A stretch of 64,000 bases of DNA from Parietaria judaica (lineage: Eukaryota > Streptophyta > Magnoliopsida > Rosales > Urticaceae), in assembly GCA_954871525.1 (NCBI GenBank), contig OX940864.1, positions 10,534,001-10,598,000 on the forward strand, read 5' to 3'. Positions 57,755-64,000 of the stretch are shown here, in pieces (the stretch's first letter is position 1; every line of letters begins with the position of its first letter). Both the position numbers and the translations under genes were made by a program. The notes beneath the pieces are model-generated. The model made no database searches. It had not been told where the DNA came from and saw only the letters and a program-made list of their open reading frames with translations.

Positions 57755-57803
57755 CGATCAGATAAAACTTATGTTAAAGTTTAACATAAGTTTTATCTGA
57801 TCG
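57755..57803. repeat. 49-bp perfect palindrome
   Basis: Arms of 24 bases (beginning CGATCAGATAAAACTTATG) are exact inverse copies around a single G at 57779. It could extrude as a cruciform or form a hairpin in RNA. It lies in intergenic DNA about 700 bases after UGT copy 3. Confidence 0.92.
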
Positions 57804-57894
57804 TTTAACAGTTAAACGACAAATATAGATAACTGGAACCGCAAAGATAGAAAATAATTTAACAAACATATATAGTGTCCTTTCCTAGACCACG

Positions 57895-57895
<1 letters not shown>

Positions 57896-57945
<50 letters not shown>

Positions 57946-57955
57946 TATATATTAT
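57896..57955. repeat. TA-rich microsatellite
   Basis: About 40 bases of perfect TA repeat followed by TTATATA-type units. Confidence 0.9.
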
Positions 57956-58399
57956 ATGCCTTATCTTTTGCCTTGACTTGTCTGCTTATTTAAAGCACAA
58001 TTTATAAACTCGAATTATTACATCTAAAAATGACACTTTGAATATCATAAACGGATAAATTTTAGGGGAAATCGGGGCCAAAATACTTGTATTGTCTTTG
58101 TTGTTTCTCCGTCACACCGACTGGGATCGAACCGGGAGATGCTCGTAGCTTCCCGGTCCCGGAGTTTAAGAAGAGCGCAGCTCTCTCTCCGTCTCACCAA
58201 AATAATAGCAGTGCTTGACTCCTCTACGACACCTGAATTTTTCCTGAGATTTTTTAATTATTTCATTTCGACGGGAAATACTTTTGAGATTATTTTCTAA
58301 ATTCCACAATACCCTGGTGCAATTAACTCAGTTAGCTAGTTGTTAACGAGCCACATAATTAGTACACTAAAGCTATATTGAAGATAATATATATATATA

Positions 58400-58874
58400 G
58401 GGAATATAGCAAATTTTCAGTTTTTAACCCCCAAAACACAAGTTTGAACGAAATTGTTCCCCGTTTTAATAACTCTTAATAACTATTCCCCAACAAGCTT
58501 ATTTGACTCATACCTTGGGTTAACTAACCTAACTAGTTAACCTAACCAAAGCCTCTCTCTCTTATTCCCTCGCACGACAATTTCAAACCCTCTATCTCTT
58601 TCCATCACTCTATCTCTCAGCTCCACGACCAAAAGACCCTCTCGCTTTCAAAATAATCAGTTTAGACACTTTTAGTCTTTTCTTAAACACTTTTGTTCTT
58701 TATGCAGACAGTTTGTATTTCTTCAGAAAAATTTAAAAATATATGTATGTATACACTTTTTGACACTTTTGGTCTTTAATTAAACACTTTTTGGGAAAAT
58801 TATTGAGAGTTATTAAAACGGGAACAATTCCGTTCAAATTTGTATTTTGAGGGGTCGAAAACTGAAGTTATCCC
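58400..58874. mobile_element. Foldback MITE (GGGAATA...GAAGTTATCCC)
   Basis: The arms of about 90 bases are imperfect inverse copies: left CAGTTTTTAACCCCCAAAAC and GAACGAAATTGTTCCCCG, right CGGGAACAATTCCGTTCAAA and GAAAACTGAAGTTATCCC. The terminal layout resembles the element in the Ca2+-ATPase intron (arms with GAACGNAATTNTTCCCG), suggesting a related family. No coding capacity; target duplication not found. Confidence 0.66.
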
Positions 58875-59014
58875 TTGGTCATTTTAGAATGTGAGGGTTG
58901 AGATAGGGACACAATAACAATGTGGAGAGTTTCTAGAAATGAATGCCCTTTTATTTTTCATGTTATTATTAGTTCTTTTGGGTTTCATATCATTTTGACT
59001 TTTGACCATTTATA

Positions 59015-59564
59015 TGTTGGATCCCAATTCACGGATCTGCAAAGAACACGAACAACACCAAAAGAAATCGAACAGAAAAATAAAGGACACAAACTTTTGG
59101 GAGAAGAAATTCTCTTGATTAATAATCGAAGGCAATAATACAAGGAGATAAACTCGAAATCTAATGGACTCAGCTGCTTTACAATGTGTACAATGCTAGG
59201 TTTATATAGCCTCTCACATAGGCGAAACCCTAGCTAATCAAATCACACAAAATCAGGAAACTACCCTAAATAATCTTGCCAAATCTTTGACTTGATTTTT
59301 CTTGCTCCTCAAGCTACGCGCCTTCCTTTCTGGGTAGAGTTTCCCTTTCCTGCCCGGACAGCTTCTCTGTCCCCGAGCTGGCCTGCTCGTCTGCCTCTGG
59401 CCGGGCTTGACTTCTATCCGGACGTTCTGCTCGTGTTCACCCGAGCTGGGCTGAACGGCTGTCCGTCTTCTGTTCTGGTCGGTACCCGGGCTGACTCCTC
59501 GCAAGTGTTTCTGCCCGTCCTGGGTTCTGGTCGTCACCCGGACTAAGTCAAGCTTAAGCTCACA
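59015..59564 (-). mobile_element. Solo LTR, 550 bp, with 5-bp target duplication
   Basis: Begins TGTTGGATCC and ends CTCACA; TTATA flanks both sides (59010-59014 and 59565-59569). On the minus strand it has GGCTATATAAACCTAGC (about 59195-59212), followed by a CT- and T-rich leader, so the minus strand is probably the sense strand. It contains a GC-rich segment (59340-59550) with repeated CCCGGxC and CTGxCC motifs. No internal element sequence is attached. Confidence 0.75.
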
Positions 59565-62500
59565 TTATATATATTTTATAGTAAATATGATCAGAAATTT
59601 TGAATAATTTTTCATTTTGTATCGTTTGTCATGATTTTTTTAATCAATTCACACTTTGTCGTTATGTATCAATTGGCTTCTTGAGTTTTTTATTTTATTT
59701 TTATTTTTTATCAACTTACTCTCCGATTATAACACTTTGTATCAATTTATCATTTGTTATAAATTATCACTTTCATCGAATTTTGAAAATGAATTTTTCT
59801 TTATATCGTCTTTAACACCAACAATTAAACCATTTTGTATATAAAATATTTCTTAAAATGTCATCTCTTTCGGTATTGCTTTTTTCGGATTGTAGCCACG
59901 TTTTATAAATTTGTTTTTTTTTCTCATCTTTTTACATTAAAATTTTTAGCCAATTTTTATATCCTTCTTAAAATATTATATATATGACATTCCCTCTCGT
60001 CTCTCGGTATTATATTTTTTGGCATTCACTCTCGGTAATCTCGAAATACTCTTTTTTTTTCCCCTAAAGTAAAAAAAAAATGTTAATATTTTACATATAG
60101 GTAGCATTTGATATATTTTAAAATTGATGTAGAATACATATGCAAAAAATAAAAATTAAGGGATAAACTAAAACAAAGTTACAAGCTTAGGGGTCAAATT
60201 GATAGAATAAAAAGTTTTAGGGAAAAATAACATACAACGATAATTTCAAGGGGGCAGACTGATATAAAAAGTTTCAAAGAAAAATTCAATATATAATGAT
60301 AAATTTAGGGGTATTCGTTACTTCGGTTTGTTAATTTAGTATTGGATGTGACTTATGAGTTGACCATGAAATGAAAACTACATGATTAGAAGTTATAATT
60401 AAATCATATAACTAAAATAATACTACTAGTACTAAAATAAATACTACCTGTAATTTATAACTAATTTACACAACTAAAATAATACTATACGTACCAAATT
60501 GATAGTAATTAATAGAACACTTGGCAATATAAATTATATAATACTAGTAAGATATACATGTGTAATAATAAAAAGAGAAAATAGCGGCATAAATATCTTT
60601 AAGTCAACTAAAGTTACAAGCATATTCTCAAAATTTAGAAGGAAAGACAAAATATCTAAAGTATTAAAAATTAGAAATTATGGTTCCTCTTTTATATTCT
60701 CAGTATCCAGACGTTAAATGACACGTGTGATGCAATGATGATGCCACGTCATTACCGCATTTCCAGCCAAAATTCCACGTTTTGCCAATGTGTACCACGA
60801 AACTTATTTTCTCTTCACAATCTGCAATGATTCAAAACATGGAAATGTGGCTAAAATGGTAGTACACGTTGGCAAAACGTATAAATTTAACTAAAATGGG
60901 ATAATAACATGTGACCTCATTAGCGTCATATGTGTCAACGTTTGGGCGGAGACGATTACAAGATAAACCAAACAAATTTCTATGTTTAAACACTTTAAAG
61001 TATTTTTACTACTCTTTTTAAGTTTAAAAAAATATGTCTATAACTTTGAATAATTTAAAAGTACTTATAAGTTATAACGCTATTTTCTCAAATAAAAAAC
61101 GTATGGAAATTTGTTTAGTTTATGTTTCAATAGTAATTGAACGAGTCATCAATAAATTTTAAATTTCGTAGTGGCCTGCAGTCCATATTTCGAATATCTA
61201 ATCCTATTTAAAGACCATTGTTTCCCAAGTCTCTGTTCAAATGTAAAATAATTAAGTCCACCATCAATTTTGTATCTGATTTACGTATTCAATAATTTCA
61301 ATATATCCAATTCTATTAGTACAAAATATTCTCCACTCGGATATTCATGATTACGTTATATGATTGGTTAAAATAATAGGAAAAATCGTTCAAATATGGG
61401 ATATATGCGGCATTAGTTACCGAATTTTGAAACTTTTTCTTTCAAGGATTAAGTTCCCAAACTCTATACAACTGTTAAGGACAAGGTTTTGTCCATTTCT
61501 TTTAATAGCTGAAATGTGTCTTTGTAGCGTTTTGGCATAATGCACTCATTTTTTGTCCAAATTGTATCAGTCAACTCTACTTTTTAAGATAAACAAAATA
61601 TCTACACGTTTTTAAATGCATTAAATATACCATTTAAATTTTAAAAAAAATAAACGGATTAATCAATGATAAACAATGGTATATTTAATTGGTTAAAAAA
61701 ACGTGACACGTTGCGCGGTTCTGGACAAAAATATGACGGAACACACAAAATAAAAGTTTGACAACTTTCGCCACTAAAAAAAAAGAATGAAAACTTAATA
61801 TCAACTTTTTAAAGACTTTAGGTACTTATATCGCCATTTTTCCTATCTTGAAAACTCTTTACACTAAAAAGTTATAGATATTCTGTTACCAATATATAAA
61901 GAGTTGAGTAAAAAAATGTTTGACTTACGGTAAAAATACCCGGATTGTACATTCACTTGAACTTAATAATTTTATAGAGTTCAATTAGAACTTAATGCTT
62001 CAAAAATTTGAGCATATGCCGTCTCATTTTTAATAACTTTAAAAACTAATAATGTCGTTAATATTCCTTCAAATAATTATTTATTGAGAAATTATAATGA
62101 ATAGCCACATTCATATATTTATATTACATTTTAGCAAACTTAAGGTTTTTATTTGCAAAATAGCCAGATATAGGCTATTTTGCAAACATTGGCTATTTTG
62201 TCTATTTTAAACTATCAAGTTGACTATTTAGCTTAAGCTCCCTTATTTATCAAACAAAACACGATGCTGGAGTCCATTGTATCTATAGAGGGGCTTATTA
62301 TAATTGCGGTTAAAATACCCAACCTTTGGCAATATTCTCCGATAGGTACCCAACCTCAATAAATGTAGGCGAAAGTACCTTACGTTGCAATTTTGTTGCC
62401 GATCAACTAACGCCGTTAGACACATGCCTACGTGGCCGTTAGGCTGTCTCATGTGGCGTGCCACGTGGCCAAAGGTTGGGTACTTTTGTCGCCACGTGGC

Positions 62501-62698
62501 ATTTTAATTTTTTTTTTAATTTTTTTTTCTTACCCGTTAGCACACATGTTTTTATTTTTTTACATATATCAAACGTAATCAAATAATTTTATAAAATATG
62601 TATTTATAAAAAGAATATATTTTATTTTTGTAAATAATCAAATAATTCCTTAAAAATTATGAGTTTTGATTTATTTTAATTTTTTTTCTTTCCCGTGG

Positions 62699-62703
<5 letters not shown>

Positions 62704-62735
<32 letters not shown>
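62704..62735. repeat. TA dinucleotide tract
   Basis: About 32 bases of alternating T and A inside the inverted-repeat element at 62305-63835. Confidence 0.85.
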
Positions 62736-62738
<3 letters not shown>

Positions 62739-63084
62739 ACATAAGTTAAATATAATCAAATAGTTTTATAAAATATGTGTTTATAACAAAAATATTTTTT
62801 ATTTTTCTTAAAGGAATAGTTTATAATTTTTAAATACATTATATTAAAATTTTGAAACTAAAACATTATTGTATATAATATCATGGGCATTTTAATATTA
62901 AAGTTAAGGCATTATATGATTTTTGAAGACATATAACATATATGAAACTAAGGCATGATTAATTTTTATTTTTATTTTTGTATCAAATGCGGTTCAAATT
63001 TGTTTTAAAGTGAAAAAAAAAACTAAAATATGTGTTTTTGGTACTAATATAAATTCAAAACCACAAACCGAATTGTTATATAAT

Positions 63085-63096
<12 letters not shown>

Positions 63097-63125
<29 letters not shown>
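63097..63125. repeat. TA dinucleotide tract with CA leader
   Basis: About 29 bases of TA repeat preceded by ACACACACATACA, inside the inverted-repeat element. Confidence 0.85.
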
Positions 63126-63129
<4 letters not shown>

Positions 63130-64000
63130 ATATGTTAATTTTTTGTTCTTGTAAAATTTTTGTCTTATTTTTACAATATCAAGTTTACGATACATGTGTG
63201 TATATTAAATACTTTTTATAATATCAAACAAGGTTTACGATACATGTGTGTATACTAAATAATATCATGTATTTAAAAATTATAAATTACTCCTATAAGA
63301 AAAACAAAAAATATTTTTTATAAATGCTTTTTTTATAAAATTATTTTATTATATTTGACATATGTAAAAAAAATTAAAATATGTGCCAAGGGAAAGAAAA
63401 AAAATACTTTTTAAAATAAATTAAAACTAATAATTTTGAAGGAATTATTTGATTATTTTAAAAAATAAAACATATTCCTTTTATAAATACATGTTTTATA
63501 AAATTATTTGATTATGTTTGATATGTGTAAAAAAAATTAAAACACGTGAGCCAACGGAAAAGAAAAAAACTTTAAAAACTTTAACAATTAATAAAAATTA
63601 AATTTTTTAGAAATTTAACACGTGGCGGCAAAAGTACCCTACCTTTGGCCACGTGGCAGCTTGTGCTACGTGGCACGCCACATGAGACAGCCTAACGGCC
63701 ACGTAGGCATGTGTCTAACGGTGTTAGTTGGTCGGCGACAAAAGTGCGATGTTAGGTACTTTTACCTACATTTATTGAGGTTGAATACGTATCGGAGAAT
63801 ATTGAGGTTAGTCGGCGACAAAAGTGCGATGTTAGGTACTTTCTTCTCTTGCATCTCATCAGTAAACAATTCTAATATATTAGCATATTCCTTGTCTATG
63901 ATGGTTAATATAATACATTATTATATCGTTCAAATAGTTAATACGATGTCAGGGTGAAGTTGTTTTCTTATATTTAGGGTCATAATCTTCCTTCTCTTGC

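Larger units (their letters stand above)
57050..58399. other. Intergenic downstream of UGT copy 3
   Basis: AT-rich DNA holding the perfect palindrome at 57755-57803 and the TA tract at 57896-57955. No gene seen. Confidence 0.5.
62305..63835. mobile_element. Long inverted-repeat (Mutator-like) element
   Basis: The arms at about 62305-62505 and 63615-63815 are inverse copies sharing TATTCTCCGATA, CCTCAATAAATGTAGG, CGCCGTTAGACACATGCC, TACGTGGCCGTTAGGCTGTC and CACGTGGCCAAAGGT. The 1.1-kb centre is very AT-rich with TA tracts and weakly palindromic. At the right end a 38-base piece (GGTCGGCGACAAAAGTGCG type) is repeated in tandem. The short frames in both arms (62243-62464 minus, 63622-63957 plus) mirror each other and are not genes. 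Confidence 0.7.
58875..64000. other. Gene-free right end of the window; repeats
   Basis: About 5 kb with a solo LTR (59015-59564), remnants of foldback elements at about 60575-60960 and 61379-61842 (termini GGAAAAATCG and CGCCATTTTTCC), TA tracts at 62704-62735 and 63097-63125, and a long inverted-repeat element (62305-63835). I see no protein gene. The AT content is very high from 62500 to 63600. Confidence 0.55.

Noticed and set aside
1..64000. tRNA, rRNA, CRISPR or organellar inserts
   Set aside because: Looked for recognisable cloverleaf boxes, rRNA cores and regularly spaced direct repeats. The only regular array is the 38-bp tandem repeat inside the Tat element, which has no spacers.

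Overview
This is nuclear DNA from a flowering plant, most likely a eudicot. The genes have many short GT-AG introns in AT-rich sequence, intergenic space is full of MITE-like foldback elements and LTR retrotransposons, and the proteins are plant-specific types (ACA4/ACA11-type Ca2+-ATPase, plant sugar-phosphate/phosphate translocator, UGT93/zeatin O-glucosyltransferase family). The UGT93 family is known to be missing from Arabidopsis, which argues against a close Brassicaceae relative. I cannot name the species. All exon boundaries below were placed by hand from splice sites, reading phase and remembered family conservation; no search was run.

Layout. 1-758: 3' end of a sugar-phosphate/phosphate translocator gene (+). 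3131-11408: a 7-exon autoinhibited Ca2+-ATPase (-), 1034 codons, with a 3.6-kb first intron carrying a MITE. 17355-19231: a 3-exon MAM33/p32 family gene (-), divergent from 19957-26384: a 16-exon NUP93 nucleoporin gene (+, 863 codons). 28718-31160: a 4-exon SEN54-like tRNA-splicing endonuclease subunit gene (+). 35257-57049: a cluster of three intronless UGT93-like glucosyltransferase copies (+). Only the middle copy (39298-40692) is intact. The first has an 11-bp tandem duplication that shifts the frame just before the donor-binding box. The third has a frameshift near codon 100. Copies 1 and 2 come from a tandem duplication that included their upstream regions.

Between copies 2 and 3 sits a complete, young Ty3/gypsy element of Tat type (42853-54754, minus orientation) with two 856-bp LTRs, a 5-bp target duplication, a primer site and a polypurine tract. 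Gag-protease and pol lie in one frame separated by a single UAG in the context UAG-CAA-UUA, the tobacco-mosaic-virus type of leaky stop. Between pol and the 3' LTR, on the opposite strand, is a spliced 4-exon gene of 800 codons resembling the 'putative gypsy type transposon' family, next to a 38-bp tandem repeat array. The element lies inside an older non-autonomous DNA transposon that also hosts a hAT-like MITE.

The remaining intergenic DNA holds two solo LTRs with target duplications, several long-inverted-repeat elements (one with a near-perfect 9-bp duplication as in Mutator, others with 8-bp duplications as in hAT), long TA tracts and two perfect inverted repeats. No tRNA, rRNA or CRISPR array was recognised.
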